Origin: an uncultured Mucilaginibacter sp. | Lineage (GTDB): Bacteria; Bacteroidota; Bacteroidia; Sphingobacteriales; Sphingobacteriaceae | Assembly (NCBI GenBank): GCA_903864275.1 | Contig: CAIPFE010000018.1 | Span: 1-45,766 of the forward strand | Direction of reading: 5' to 3' | DNA: 45,766 bases | The notes under the pieces: generated by a model | Seen by the model: only the letters and a program-made list of their open reading frames with translations | Told to the model about the DNA's origin: nothing | Databases searched by the model: none | Part shown: positions 7,685 through 17,171 of the stretch, in pieces | How positions within the stretch are numbered: position 1 is the stretch's first letter | Layout: each line of letters begins with the position of its first letter | Program-made: the position numbers and the translations under genes

Positions 7685-8599
7685 ATGAAACGGATAATAA
7701 TTACCTTTTTGATACTGGCGAGCCTGCCGCAACTGATCTTCGCCCAGCATTCGGATGAAAGCGGGGGTATCAAACAATTTAAAACTTATGAAGACAGCCT
7801 GGTTTCCCTGGGTAAAAAGTTTATTAATGAGGACAATGACCTAGAACGTAAAAACGCAAATTATGCTTTTATAAAAACGCTGGTAAGCGCGTTAAAATTA
7901 CCCAACTCCTTTCTTTACCCCTTCGATTCTTTAAAAAGTGTTAATATTATTAATTCACCTGATAACCGTTTCCGCATCATCAGCTGGCCCATTGTAAACG
8001 CAGATGGCAGTTACCGCTTTTATGGCACAATACAAATAAATACAGGCGGGAGCTTAAAAATGTACCCGCTAAATGATTACTCGCCGCTAATAAAAAGCCC
8101 CGAAGACACAGTGGCCGATAATGTTACCTGGTTTGGCGCCGAATATTACCGCATCATCCCGGTTTATTCACCTAAGCTCTACTATGTTTTACTCGGATGG
8201 AAGGGCAATACTGTAAAATCAAACAAAAAAGTTATCGAGGTGCTTTCATTTAAAGACGAAAAGCCGGTTTTGGGCATGCCTATTTTTGATGGGAATGGAA
8301 AAACCCGTGCCAGGGTGGTGTTTGAATACACACGCCAGTCTTCTATGTTGTTAAGATACGTCGCCGATCAAAATTTAATTGTTTTTGACCATCTCTCGCC
8401 ACCTGACCCCAAATTAAAGAACCAGCATGATACGTATGGGCCGGACCTGAGCTACGATGGCTACAAATTAAAAAATGGACGGTGGGAATATGTGGATGAC
8501 CTGGATATGAGAAACATACCCCAGAACCGCGACGCAGATTATATCGACCCAAAAAAACAGGCTGAAATTGACCGGCAGAAGGCTGCCAAGAAGGAGTAG
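7685..8599 (+). CDS. Secreted hypothetical protein (304 aa)
   Basis: A signal peptide is clear (residues 1-21, ending IFAQ). The mature protein has no recognised domain. It shows alternating hydrophobic strands (NRFRIISWPIVNADGSYRFYGTIQIN, TWFGAEYYRIIPVY, YYVLLGWKGN), suggesting a beta-rich periplasmic or surface fold, and a Lys/Arg-rich C-terminus. It starts 8 bases after the thiolase stop, so the genes may be co-transcribed although no functional link is apparent. Confidence 0.75.
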   Translation: MKRIIITFLILASLPQLIFAQHSDESGGIKQFKTYEDSLVSLGKKFINEDNDLERKNANYAFIKTLVSALKLPNSFLYPFDSLKSVNIINSPDNRFRIISWPIVNADGSYRFYGTIQINTGGSLKMYPLNDYSPLIKSPEDTVADNVTWFGAEYYRIIPVYSPKLYYVLLGWKGNTVKSNKKVIEVLSFKDEKPVLGMPIFDGNGKTRARVVFEYTRQSSMLLRYVADQNLIVFDHLSPPDPKLKNQHDTYGPDLSYDGYKLKNGRWEYVDDLDMRNIPQNRDADYIDPKKQAEIDRQKAAKKE

Positions 8600-8692
8600 A
8601 TTGGTGAGTGGTGAGAAGTTAGTAGCAGTAGCAGCGATGGCTTTACAACTCATTACAACCTTTACAACCCTTACAACTTTTTGCAGCCCCGA
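8600..8692. repeat. Intergenic low-complexity repeats (GGTGAG and TTACAACC units)
   Basis: The first part repeats GGTGAG/AGTAGCAG-like units. The second (about 8641-8690) repeats TTACAACTCATTACAACC-like units, the same unit seen in the right arm of the 2540-2702 palindrome. It lies between two genes on the same strand, downstream of the secreted protein gene. Confidence 0.6.
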
Positions 8693-8774
8693 TCAACTTA
8701 ATCAACTAAAAACCAATTCAGAATTTGGATTTAAAGGAATAATAGTACTTTAGAGAAAATTTTACGTCATAGAT

Positions 8775-10271
8775 ATGTCAGACACCTCAGCTGTACCACC
8801 ACCGCCCGCACCTGTCAAATCAAAATACCCAAAAAGTGTCCCATTTATTATTGGAAATGAAGCGGCCGAGCGATTCAGCTTTTATGGCATGCGTTCCATA
8901 TTGGTAACTTTCCTGGTAGCGCAGTTTTATAATCCTACGCATAACCCTGCATTAACTACTGTAGCCGAAGCACATGCGAATGAAAGCACTCATTTTTTTG
9001 TGACACTTGCCTATGCTTTACCTTTTGTGGGTGGCCTGGTGGCCGACTGGTTTACGGGTAAATACAAAATTATTTTATACATATCCATGGTGTATTGTTT
9101 AGGCCATTTGTTTTTAGCCACCTTCGATACCAATTTAAATGGATTTACAGCCGGTTTGGTTTTAGTGGCAATTGGCGCTGGCGGTATCAAATCGTGCGTA
9201 TCTGCCAATGTTGGCGACCAGTTCGACGTTACCAACCAGGACCTTTTATCAAAAGTATATGGTTGGTTTTATTTTAGCATAAATGCAGGCTCGATGATCT
9301 CCACCATTCTGATACCATGGACTTATGAGAATTACGGCGCCAAATGGGCGTTTGGAATCCCCGGTATTTTAATGGGCTTAGCCACGATTATATTTTTTTC
9401 GGGCCGGAAAATGTACGTAAGAGTACCTCCTTCCGGCGTTAACAGGGACAATTTTGTATTTATATCATTTTATGCTTTGTTAAATTTGGGCAAAAAGAAA
9501 AAAGGAGAGTCATGGTTAGATGTGGCAAAGGAAAACCACAACCCCGAAAGGGTGGATGGCGTTAAAGCCGTTTACCGCGTGATGGCCGTTTTCTTCTTCG
9601 CTTTGGCTTTCTGGGCCGTATGGGACCAAAACCTTTCCGAATGGGTATTGCAGGCCGCCAAAATGAATCGTGATATAAACTTAGGGTTTACCCATTTTAC
9701 GGTACTGGCAGGGCAGGTCCAAACTTTTAACCCGGTGTTCCTGCTCCTGTTCATACCATTTTTCAACTACTGGCTTTATCCTTACCTTGACAAAAAAGGG
9801 CTAAAAACTACGCCTTTAAGAAGATTAGGGGCTGGATTAGTTTTAACTGCATTGTCATTTGTAATTATTGCATTAATACAAGCCAATATTGATAACGGCG
9901 GCACCCCTTCGATATGGTGGCAGGTGTTTGCTTATGTAATACTTTCGGCTGCCGAGGTTTTGGTATCAATTACCGGCCTTGAATATGCTTACACCCACTC
10001 GCCGAAATCAATGAAAAGTACTATGACCGCAATATGGCTGTTGGTAGTTTCCTTAGGAAATTTATTCACCGGCGCAATAAATGGCAATATCTCGAGTGGG
10101 GGATTTTTCTCTCATTACCTGGTGGGGGCAAATTATTACTGGTTTTTTGTTGGCGTTGTTACATTGTTTACTATTGTGTTTATGTTTGTATCACCACGCT
10201 TAAAAGAGCGCAGTTATATTACTGATCCCTACATTGAAAACAAAGTTATAGCCGATACAGACAATTTATAA
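8775..10271 (+). CDS. POT-family proton-dependent peptide transporter
   Basis: A 498-residue inner-membrane transporter of the POT/PTR2 branch of the major facilitator superfamily. The family signature ExxERFSFYG is at about residues 28-38 (EAAERFSFYGMR), and the second signature appears as WFYFSINAGSM at about 163-173. About 12-14 hydrophobic helices can be followed. It imports di- and tripeptides with protons. ATG start at 8775. The spacer upstream contains repeats and no unambiguous TAnnTTTG box. No linked peptidase. Confidence 0.92.
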   Translation: MSDTSAVPPPPAPVKSKYPKSVPFIIGNEAAERFSFYGMRSILVTFLVAQFYNPTHNPALTTVAEAHANESTHFFVTLAYALPFVGGLVADWFTGKYKIILYISMVYCLGHLFLATFDTNLNGFTAGLVLVAIGAGGIKSCVSANVGDQFDVTNQDLLSKVYGWFYFSINAGSMISTILIPWTYENYGAKWAFGIPGILMGLATIIFFSGRKMYVRVPPSGVNRDNFVFISFYALLNLGKKKKGESWLDVAKENHNPERVDGVKAVYRVMAVFFFALAFWAVWDQNLSEWVLQAAKMNRDINLGFTHFTVLAGQVQTFNPVFLLLFIPFFNYWLYPYLDKKGLKTTPLRRLGAGLVLTALSFVIIALIQANIDNGGTPSIWWQVFAYVILSAAEVLVSITGLEYAYTHSPKSMKSTMTAIWLLVVSLGNLFTGAINGNISSGGFFSHYLVGANYYWFFVGVVTLFTIVFMFVSPRLKERSYITDPYIENKVIADTDNL

Positions 10272-10382
10272 AACCATCCCCCTGATTAAGAAAACCGCCG
10301 GGCGGAAACCGCTTTGCGCATTTATTTTTATTGAAGCCGAAAATCACCTATTTTTACCCTCTTTCATCTAATTTTTTTTTAA

Positions 10383-11114
10383 GTGCCGGACAGTATAGTT
10401 ATTATACCTACTTATAACGAAAAGGAAAATATTGAACGGATGATCCGTAAGGTGTTCTCTTTACCTCATGATTTTCACATACTTATAATTGACGATGGTT
10501 CGCCGGATGGCACCCAAAACATCGTAAAACAGTTGCAGCTTGAGTTTCCCGAATATCTTTTTATTGAAGAACGGGCGGGCAAGCAGGGACTTGGCACAGC
10601 TTATATCCACGGTTTTAAATGGGCCATTGCGCACCAATACGATTATATTTTTGAGATGGACGCCGATTTTTCGCATAACCCGGATGACCTTCTGAAATTG
10701 AGACAGGCTTGTATTTTGGGCGCAGACGCTGTAATCGGGTCACGTTATATTAATGGTGTAAACGTGGTAAACTGGCCCATGAGCAGGGTATTGATGAGTT
10801 ATTTTGCGTCGGTTTACGTGCGTTTTATAACTGGCATTGATATACAGGACTTCACTGCAGGCTTTATGTGCTATAAGCGCAAAGTGTTAGAGACCATAAA
10901 TCTTAATAAAATTAAATTTGTGGGCTACGCCTTCCAGATAGAAATGAAATACACCACCATAAAACATGGTTTTAAGCTGGTGGAGGTGCCGATCATATTC
11001 ACCGACCGTACCCTCGGCACCTCGAAAATGTCGACAAGTATTTTTCGCGAAGCGTTTTTTGGCGTTATCCAGATGCGGATCAATGCGATATTCAGGAAGT
11101 ATCCGGAGGGCTGA
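10383..11114 (+). CDS. Polyprenol-phosphate mannose synthase-like glycosyltransferase (GT2)
   Basis: A GT-A type glycosyltransferase of 243 residues. IVIIPTYNEKENI (5-17) and IIDDGSPDGT (35-44) bind the nucleotide sugar, and D93-A94-D95 in EMDADFSHNP is the metal-binding DxD. It lacks the C-terminal membrane domain of longer homologues, so it is the short, soluble or peripheral form. Relatives transfer mannose from GDP-mannose to a polyprenyl phosphate. No ATG fits, and the best start is GTG at 10383. A GH92 mannosidase lies 1.2 kb downstream, but RuvB in between makes a functional link speculative. Confidence 0.85.
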   Translation: MPDSIVIIPTYNEKENIERMIRKVFSLPHDFHILIIDDGSPDGTQNIVKQLQLEFPEYLFIEERAGKQGLGTAYIHGFKWAIAHQYDYIFEMDADFSHNPDDLLKLRQACILGADAVIGSRYINGVNVVNWPMSRVLMSYFASVYVRFITGIDIQDFTAGFMCYKRKVLETINLNKIKFVGYAFQIEMKYTTIKHGFKLVEVPIIFTDRTLGTSKMSTSIFREAFFGVIQMRINAIFRKYPEG

Positions 11115-11213
11115 TTTCAGATTTACGAATTACGATTTCGGATTTATTTTTGTAAGGGCTTGTTGCCCAAAACGTTATGAAAATCGTAAATCGCAAATCG
11201 TAAATCTAAAATA
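11112..11213. repeat. Inverted runs of the unit ATTTACGATTTCGG
   Basis: The left run (about 11112-11150) repeats GATTTACGAATTACGATTTCGG. The right run (about 11178-11212) repeats its complement, AATCGTAAATCGCAAATCGTAAATC. The two can pair over about 30 bp around a 25-30 base loop. It directly follows the glycosyltransferase stop and may act as its terminator. Related units occur at 25480-25526. Confidence 0.7.
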
Positions 11214-11234
11214 AAAAAATTAATTTCGTTCAAA

Positions 11235-12257
11235 ATGAATGAAAATCTCGATCCAGACCGTGAACGCCTCTCCCCTGCCGAACGTGATATTGAAAAGGTT
11301 TTACGTCCGCAGGTATTTGAGGATTTTACCGGTCAGCATAAAATATTAGCCAATTTAAAGGTTTTTGTGCAAGCTGCCCGCCAGCGCGGTGAGGCGCTTG
11401 ACCATGTGCTGCTGCACGGCCCCCCTGGGCTTGGTAAAACCACCCTTTCTTATATCATCGCCAATGAAATGGGTGTTGGCATCAAAATAACATCCGGCCC
11501 GGTGTTAGATAAGCCGGGCGATCTTGCCGGTTTGCTCACAAATCTTGAAACGGGTGATATCTTATTTATTGATGAGATACACCGTCTCAGCCCGCTCGTG
11601 GAAGAGTATTTGTACTCGGCGATGGAGGATTTTAAAATAGATATTATGCTGGAAAGCGGACCAAATGCACGTTCGGTACAGATCTCATTGAACCCATTTA
11701 CCCTTGTTGGCGCCACCACGCGTTCAGGCCTGCTTACTGCACCCTTGCGCGCCAGGTTTGGCATTAATTCGAGGCTGGAATATTATGACGCCAAGCTGCT
11801 GACGACCATCGTGCTACGTTCGGCATCAATATTAAAAACTCCGATAAGCGATGAAGGCGCTTATGAAATTGCCCGGAGAAGCCGCGGTACCCCACGTATT
11901 GCCAATGCGCTTTTACGCCGGACACGTGATTTTGCCCAAATAAAAGGGGATGGCAATATTGATACCGCCATTGCAAAATATGCCCTAAATGCATTAAATG
12001 TTGATGAACATGGTTTGGATGAAATGGATAATAAAATTTTAACCACCATTATCGACAAATTTAAAGGCGGCCCTGTTGGCTTGAAAACAATTGCAACTGC
12101 CGTAGGCGAGGATGAAGGCACCATTGAAGAAGTTTACGAACCCTTTTTAATACAGGAAGGTTTTTTAATGCGCACTGCCCGCGGCCGCGAGGTTACAGAA
12201 TTTGCTTATAAGCATTTGGGGAAGATTAAATTGGGTGGAAATCCGTCGTTGTTTTGA
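11235..12257 (+). CDS. ruvB: Holliday junction branch-migration helicase RuvB
   Basis: A AAA+ ATPase of 340 residues, the normal RuvB length. Walker A is [10 protein letters not shown] with K68, Walker B is LFIDEIHRL, sensor 1 lies in [10 protein letters not shown], and the arginine-finger region is LRARFG. The C-terminal winged-helix domain ends with the LGKIKLGG segment. It forms hexamers on DNA with RuvA and drives branch migration. ATG at 11235 gives the standard N-terminus. The TGA stop is 17 bases ahead of the mannosidase ATG, so read-through transcription is likely. Confidence 0.97.
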   Translation: MNENLDPDRERLSPAERDIEKVLRPQVFEDFTGQHKILANLKVFVQAARQRGEALDHVLLHGPPGLGKTTLSYIIANEMGVGIKITSGPVLDKPGDLAGLLTNLETGDILFIDEIHRLSPLVEEYLYSAMEDFKIDIMLESGPNARSVQISLNPFTLVGATTRSGLLTAPLRARFGINSRLEYYDAKLLTTIVLRSASILKTPISDEGAYEIARRSRGTPRIANALLRRTRDFAQIKGDGNIDTAIAKYALNALNVDEHGLDEMDNKILTTIIDKFKGGPVGLKTIATAVGEDEGTIEEVYEPFLIQEGFLMRTARGREVTEFAYKHLGKIKLGGNPSLF

Positions 12258-12274
12258 GATACCATTTATATATT

Positions 12275-14554
12275 ATGAAAAAACTGCTGCTGTTTGCTGC
12301 TTTATTCCTCTGCTTTAAAGCCTACTCGCAGCAATCAAAAAAAACACTCAACCTCGTCGGCTATGTAAACCCCTTAATGGGCAGCGATTCCAAATACGAA
12401 TTATCAAACGGCAACACTTACCCAGCCATTGCCCTGCCATGGGGAATGAATACCTGGACGCCGCAAACCGGCAAATTGGGCGACGGCTGGCAATATACCT
12501 ACGAAGCCAATAAAATAAACGGCTTTAAACAAACCCATCAACCCTCGCCCTGGATGAATGATTACGGGCAATTCGCCATAATGCCGCTGACAGGGCATTT
12601 AAAAGTATCACAAAATGGCCGCGCAAGCTGGTTTTCGCACAAGGCGGAAATTGCCAAACCTTATTACTACAGCGTTTACCTTGCTGATGATAATGTAACT
12701 GCAGAGTTAACGCCTACAGAAAGAACGGCACAATTCCGGTTCACATTCCCAAAAACCGACAGCTCGTTTATCGTGATAGATGCCTTTGACAAGGGCTCGT
12801 ACGTTAAGATCATTCCCAATGAAAACAAGATCATCGGCTATTCAACCAAGTACGCCCACGGCCCATTAAAAAACTTTAAGGATTACTTTGTTATTTATGT
12901 GGACAAGCCCATAACCTTAGCCCAAACGTACAGCGATAGTACCTTAACCGATTCTTTATCGCTCCATGCAAATCATGCCATCGCGGTGATCGGTTTCAAA
13001 ACTGCTAACGGCGAAAAAGTACATCTAAGGGTTTCTTCCTCATTTATTAGCTTTGACCAGGCCGAACTCAACCTAAAACGCGAGCAGGGCAACGACAGCT
13101 TTGACGTAACCGAGCAAAAAGCAAAAGCAGTATGGAACAAAACAATCAGCCATGTAATAGTTGAAGGCGGGACGGTCGATCAAACCCGAACATTTTATTC
13201 CTGCCTTTACCGGATGCTGTTCTTCCCCAATAAATTATATGAGCTTGATGCAAATAATAGAATCGTCCATTACAGTCCGTACACCGGCAAAACGGAACCG
13301 GGTTATATGTTCGCAGGAACGGGCTTTTGGGATACCTTCAGAGCGCTTTATCCATTCCTGACACTTGTTTACCCAGGTATGGATAAAGAGATGCAGCAGG
13401 GTTTGATCAATGATTATAAGGAAGGCGGCTGGCTGCCGGAGTGGTCGAGTCCAGGATATGCAAATGTAATGATCGGGAATAATTCGGCATCGGTGGTATC
13501 CGAAGCTTATGTCAAAGGTGAGCGTGGTTACGATGCCAATAAATTGTACGAAGCATTGACACACGGCGCAAACAACGCCGGGCCGGAGGGAACCGGAAGG
13601 GTTGGCGTGGAGTATTACAACAAATTAGGCTATGTGCCGTACGATGTCAAAATTAACGAGAGCGCGGCCCGCACGCTGGAGTACGCTTACGATGATTTTG
13701 CCATTTACCAGTTGGGCAGGGCCCTAAACAAACCGGCGGCAGAGATAGACACCTATAAAAAACGCAGCTTTAACTACCGCAACCTCTTTGATCCGTCGAC
13801 AGGGTTAATGCGCGGCAAAAACAAGGATGGCTCTTTTGAAACCCCTTTTAATCCCTTTAAATGGGGCGATGCATTTACCGAAGGCAACAGCTGGCATTAT
13901 ACCTGGGGCGTTTTCCATGATATACAGGGGCTGATCGACCTGATGGGCGGGCAAAAAAAGTTTATTGCCAAACTCGATTCGGTTTTCACCCTCCCTCCCA
14001 TTTTTGATGACAGTTATTACGGCGGGGTTATCCATGAGATGCGGGAGATGCAAATTGTAAACATGGGGCAATACGCGCACGGTAACGAACCGATACAGCA
14101 CATGCTGTACCTATATGCCTATGCCGGCCAACCCTGGAAAACCCAATACCACGTACGCGATGTAATGAACAAACTTTATATGGCTACGCCCGATGGCTAT
14201 TGCGGCGATGAGGACAACGGGCAAACATCTGCATGGTATGTATTTTCGGCAATGGGCTTTTACCCTGTTTGCCCTGCCAGCGACCAATATGTATTAGGCG
14301 CACCACTATTTAAAAAGGTAACTTTGAATTTGGAGAACGGCAAAAAAGTAATAATTAATACTCTAAATAACAGCGATAATAACCTGTATATCAATAGCAT
14401 GAGCGTTAACGGCAAGCCTTACGATCTGAACTGGTTAAGTCATAAAACACTGATTCAGGGCGCTATAATAAATTTTAATATGTCGTCGCAGCCAAATAAA
14501 CAACGGGGTATAAAAACTGTAGATTTCCCTTATTCTTTATCAAATGAAAACTAA
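12275..14554 (+). CDS. GH92 family alpha-mannosidase, secreted
   Basis: A periplasmic or secreted protein with a signal peptide (1-18, ending AYSQ); 759 residues from ATG 12275, which is preferred to an upstream ATG at 12254 that would overlap ruvB. The N-terminal motif VGYVNPLMGSDS matches the family's VDPFIGT start. In EGNSWHYTWGVFHD, E536 aligns with the catalytic acid; in GYCGDEDNGQTSAWYVFSAMGFYP, D645 and D647 align with the base region. The 111-residue spacing matches characterised GH92 enzymes. GNEPIQH lies between them. GH92 enzymes are calcium-dependent exo-mannosidases that release mannose from N-glycans or mannans. The next gene overlaps it by 11 bases. Confidence 0.93.
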   Translation: MKKLLLFAALFLCFKAYSQQSKKTLNLVGYVNPLMGSDSKYELSNGNTYPAIALPWGMNTWTPQTGKLGDGWQYTYEANKINGFKQTHQPSPWMNDYGQFAIMPLTGHLKVSQNGRASWFSHKAEIAKPYYYSVYLADDNVTAELTPTERTAQFRFTFPKTDSSFIVIDAFDKGSYVKIIPNENKIIGYSTKYAHGPLKNFKDYFVIYVDKPITLAQTYSDSTLTDSLSLHANHAIAVIGFKTANGEKVHLRVSSSFISFDQAELNLKREQGNDSFDVTEQKAKAVWNKTISHVIVEGGTVDQTRTFYSCLYRMLFFPNKLYELDANNRIVHYSPYTGKTEPGYMFAGTGFWDTFRALYPFLTLVYPGMDKEMQQGLINDYKEGGWLPEWSSPGYANVMIGNNSASVVSEAYVKGERGYDANKLYEALTHGANNAGPEGTGRVGVEYYNKLGYVPYDVKINESAARTLEYAYDDFAIYQLGRALNKPAAEIDTYKKRSFNYRNLFDPSTGLMRGKNKDGSFETPFNPFKWGDAFTEGNSWHYTWGVFHDIQGLIDLMGGQKKFIAKLDSVFTLPPIFDDSYYGGVIHEMREMQIVNMGQYAHGNEPIQHMLYLYAYAGQPWKTQYHVRDVMNKLYMATPDGYCGDEDNGQTSAWYVFSAMGFYPVCPASDQYVLGAPLFKKVTLNLENGKKVIINTLNNSDNNLYINSMSVNGKPYDLNWLSHKTLIQGAIINFNMSSQPNKQRGIKTVDFPYSLSNEN

Positions 14555-15641
14555 CCATCTTATTAAAAAGGCGCTCATTTTAGCAGCCGTAACATTTAGT
14601 TTTTTCGGCTTCGCAAACGCGCAGAACAAGTACCGGGTAGGCATTGCCGGTTTAAACCATGACCATATTTATGGTATTTTGAGCGATTACAGCAAAGGCC
14701 GGGTACACATTGTCGGCATAGCCGAACCCAATAAACACCTATGGGAAAAGTATGGCAAACAGTTCCATGTACCGGATTCTTTATTTTTTGACGACCTTAA
14801 AACGATGGTAACAAAATGTAAGCCGGCAATTGTACTTGGATATAACGCGGTAGGCAATCATGTGGATATTGTTGAAGTGTGCGCCCCTTTAGGGATCCCG
14901 GTAATGGTTGAAAAACCTCTAGCAGCCACACTGGAGCAAGCTAAACGGATGGAGGCGTTGGCCAATAGATATCATACCACGGTTTTAACCAATTACGAAA
15001 CCACCTGGCACCCCTCATTGCAGGCAGCCTATGATATCATCAATAAGGACAGTATCGGCGCTATCCATAAAATGGTGATCCACGATGGGCACCAGGGACC
15101 GGTAGAGATAGGCTGCAGCCCGGAGTTTTTAGCCTGGCTCACCGACCCGGTTTTAAATGGCGCCGGCCCGCTGAATGATTTTGGCTGCTATGGCGCTGAT
15201 TTAATGACCTGGCTGATGCATGGCCAAAAGCCAATTGCGGTAACTGCCATCGCCAGGCATTATAAACCAAACATTTATCCAAAAGTTGAAGACGATGCAA
15301 CAATATTGGTTGAATATCCTACCGCAACCGGGCAAATAGAAGCATCATGGAACTGGCCCTTTGGCATTAAGGATATGGAGGTTTTTGGCAATAACGGGTA
15401 TCTTCATGCCGTCGACCGTGACAACCTTGTAATGCGCATGCGCGAAAACATCAAAAGCGTAAAAGCAGTGCCGGCGCTTATATCGCCAAATGATGATAAT
15501 ATTAACTACTTTAACGCCTTTTTAAACAAAACAATTACAGGTGATGACGATCGTTCCTCGTTAAAATATAATATGATCGTTATGGAGATTCTGGATGCGG
15601 CAAAGCGGTCCATTAAGGAAGGGAAAAGGATTGTTTTATAG
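14544..15641 (+). CDS. Gfo/Idh/MocA-family oxidoreductase, exported
   Basis: It has a signal peptide (residues 1-27, ending ANAQ) and then a Rossmann-type domain beginning YRVGIAGLNHDHIYG, with the family motif VMVEKPLA at about residues 131-138. The C-terminal alpha/beta substrate domain follows. These enzymes oxidise or isomerise sugars with NAD(P). Export is unusual for a cofactor-dependent enzyme but common in Bacteroidota members of this family. Its start overlaps the end of the GH92 mannosidase by 11 bases, so the two are translationally coupled and probably act on the same sugars (inference). Confidence 0.87.
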   Translation: MKTNHLIKKALILAAVTFSFFGFANAQNKYRVGIAGLNHDHIYGILSDYSKGRVHIVGIAEPNKHLWEKYGKQFHVPDSLFFDDLKTMVTKCKPAIVLGYNAVGNHVDIVEVCAPLGIPVMVEKPLAATLEQAKRMEALANRYHTTVLTNYETTWHPSLQAAYDIINKDSIGAIHKMVIHDGHQGPVEIGCSPEFLAWLTDPVLNGAGPLNDFGCYGADLMTWLMHGQKPIAVTAIARHYKPNIYPKVEDDATILVEYPTATGQIEASWNWPFGIKDMEVFGNNGYLHAVDRDNLVMRMRENIKSVKAVPALISPNDDNINYFNAFLNKTITGDDDRSSLKYNMIVMEILDAAKRSIKEGKRIVL

Positions 15642-15647
15642 TTGTCT

Positions 15648-15697
15648 GAACCGCTGATTTCAATGATTTTTTTGATTGCACTGATTTTTTAAACTCA
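15648..15697. repeat. TGATTT-type intergenic repeat
   Basis: Degenerate tandem units CTGATTTCAATGATTTTTT / TTGATTGCACTGATTTTTT follow the oxidoreductase stop. Another member of the spacer-repeat class seen throughout the window; T-runs may help termination. Confidence 0.5.
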
Positions 15698-15737
15698 AAG
15701 TTTTCCGTTGTGTCGGCTTCTAAAAGCAAAATAATGT

Positions 15738-15745
15738 TACTTTTG
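15738..15745 (+). promoter_or_regulatory. -7 element (TACTTTTG) for the deacetylase gene
   Basis: Matches TAnnTTTG, 36 bases ahead of the ATG at 15782. It supports that start over an in-frame one at 15710. Confidence 0.5.
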
Positions 15746-15781
15746 TCGACACTAATTCACCCGCAAAAATCATCCGTTATT

Positions 15782-16564
15782 ATGTTAAAACAATTTATTT
15801 CACTTACAACTCTTTGTTTCTTAGGATTAGCGACTTTCGCGCAGGTAAGCCCTGCTACCGTTATGGCTCGCAAACAGGTACCAATTGTTTGTTATCACCA
15901 GATACGCGACTGGAGGGCCACTGATTCAAAAACCTCAAAAGATTATATCATCCCTGTTGCCGCATTTAAAGCGCACATGAAAATGCTGGCTGACAGCGGT
16001 TACCATACGATTTTGCCCGACCAATTGTACGCTTACCTTACCAAAGGGGCCGCATTGCCAAGCAAGCCTATTATGCTCACGTTTGATGATACCGACCTCG
16101 ACCAGTTTGAAGTGGCCAGGCCGGAAATGAAAAGATACGGCTTTAAGGGCGTGTTTTTTATCATGACCGTTTCGCTGGGCAGGCCGCATTACATGAGCAA
16201 AGCACAGGTGAAACAACTTTCGGACGAAGGCAATGTTATTGAGAGCCATACCTGGGACCATCACCGGGTAGACAGGTACAAACATGATCCAAATCCTAAA
16301 AAAGATGATTGGGTAATACAAATTGACAAGCCAACCAAAACGCTGGAAGAAATTACCGGCAAAAAAATGGACTACTTTGCCTTTCCTTTCGGCGTTTGGA
16401 AAAGGCCCGTTTTATCGGAATTAAGAAAACATGGCTTTAAAATGGCCTTCCAGTTAGCCGACAAACGCGACGAAACCGACCCGCTGATGACTGTCCGCCG
16501 CATTTTGGATAGTGGTTACTGGACGACGAAGACATTCAGCAATAGTTTAAGGCATAGTTTTTAG
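15782..16564 (+). CDS. Polysaccharide deacetylase (NodB/CE4), secreted
   Basis: A 260-residue protein with a signal peptide (1-20, ending TFAQ). The NodB domain has motif 1 as LTFDDTDLD with D102-D103, and motif 2 as ESHTWDHH with H156 and H160, the metal ligands. CE4 enzymes remove N- or O-acetyl groups from chitin, peptidoglycan or xylan-like chains; the substrate cannot be read from the sequence. The start is fixed by the signal peptide and by the promoter at 15738. A strong terminator follows at 16607, so the gene is monocistronic. Confidence 0.9.
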   Translation: MLKQFISLTTLCFLGLATFAQVSPATVMARKQVPIVCYHQIRDWRATDSKTSKDYIIPVAAFKAHMKMLADSGYHTILPDQLYAYLTKGAALPSKPIMLTFDDTDLDQFEVARPEMKRYGFKGVFFIMTVSLGRPHYMSKAQVKQLSDEGNVIESHTWDHHRVDRYKHDPNPKKDDWVIQIDKPTKTLEEITGKKMDYFAFPFGVWKRPVLSELRKHGFKMAFQLADKRDETDPLMTVRRILDSGYWTTKTFSNSLRHSF

Positions 16565-16570
16565 GCCCGG

Positions 16571-16592
16571 CCCCCTAACCCTCTAAAGGGGG
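16571..16592. repeat. CCCCCT/AGGGGG hairpin
   Basis: Arms CCCCCT (16571-16576) and AGGGGG (16587-16592) with a 10-base loop, directly after the deacetylase stop. From memory this CCCCCTAACC...AGGGGG form is a frequent dispersed hairpin in Bacteroidota spacers. Confidence 0.55.
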
Positions 16593-16606
16593 AACTTTAG
16601 ATTTTT

Positions 16607-16642
16607 AAAACCTCTTTTTACTCTGCAAAAGAGGTTTTATTT
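16607..16642 (+). terminator. Rho-independent terminator of the deacetylase gene
   Basis: Perfect 12-bp arms AAAACCTCTTTT (16607-16618) and AAAAGAGGTTTT (16627-16638) around an 8-base loop, with T-rich sequence after it. The strongest terminator in the window; symmetric A/T flanks allow bidirectional action. Confidence 0.85.
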
Positions 16643-16649
16643 TGCGCTT

Positions 16650-16657
16650 TATTTTTG
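16650..16657 (+). promoter_or_regulatory. -7 element (TATTTTTG) for the NTF2-like gene
   Basis: Matches TAnnTTTG, 11 bases before the ATG at 16669, immediately after the terminator. It also argues against an in-frame start at 16642. Confidence 0.5.
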
Positions 16658-16668
16658 TACTTTTAGAT

Positions 16669-17160
16669 ATGAAATTAATATCTAAACCGGCTATTATCTT
16701 TTGCCTTTTTGTTTCATTAGTAACTGCAGGTTACGGCGTATACGGCCAGTCATCCAAACTAATTGACAAGCATTTTAAAGCATTGATAAATCATGACGTC
16801 AAAGCTATTGCCGCGGGGTATGATGATAGCGCTAAAGTATTTTCGCCAAACTGGGAAGGTGCCAAAACGGGGCCGGTGGGGGTAACTGAAGTGTACACCA
16901 GGTATTTCGCCTCAACGCCTGATCTGTCATATAAAGTTACTTATATAATCAATGCGGGAGACGATATTGTGGTTGAATATACCTCCGGCGGTACCCTGTC
17001 AAATCCGGAAGGCAGCACGCCTGCTTATATGAAGGATAAAAAATATACGCTAAATTATTGCGCGGTATTTACCTTAAAAAACAATAAAATAATAAAAGAG
17101 AGCGATTATTTTGACCAGGTTGCTTTTTTAAGGCAGGTTGGATTTTTTGATCAGAAATAG
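16669..17160 (+). CDS. Secreted NTF2-like (SnoaL/DUF4440-type) protein
   Basis: 163 residues from ATG 16669. A signal peptide (about 1-27, ending VYGQ) precedes one NTF2-like domain: IDKHFKALINHDVKAIAAGYDDSAKVFSPNWEG is the first helix-turn, and the paired strands SYKVTYIINAGDDIVVEYTSGG and KKYTLNYCAVFTLKNNKIIKESDYFD form the cone. This fold binds small molecules or acts as an isomerase/cyclase, and no catalytic residue can be assigned. It is convergent with the SpoIIAA-like gene, 11 bases apart. Confidence 0.75.
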   Translation: MKLISKPAIIFCLFVSLVTAGYGVYGQSSKLIDKHFKALINHDVKAIAAGYDDSAKVFSPNWEGAKTGPVGVTEVYTRYFASTPDLSYKVTYIINAGDDIVVEYTSGGTLSNPEGSTPAYMKDKKYTLNYCAVFTLKNNKIIKESDYFDQVAFLRQVGFFDQK

Positions 17161-17171
17161 GAAAAGTAAGT

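Noticed and set aside
11112..11213. CRISPR array or transposon end
   Set aside because: Units are degenerate, have no spacers of constant length, flip orientation, and no cas or transposase gene is near.
12254..12274. Upstream ATG for the GH92 mannosidase
   Set aside because: It would overlap ruvB and place seven extra residues ahead of a clean signal peptide; ATG 12275 fits better.
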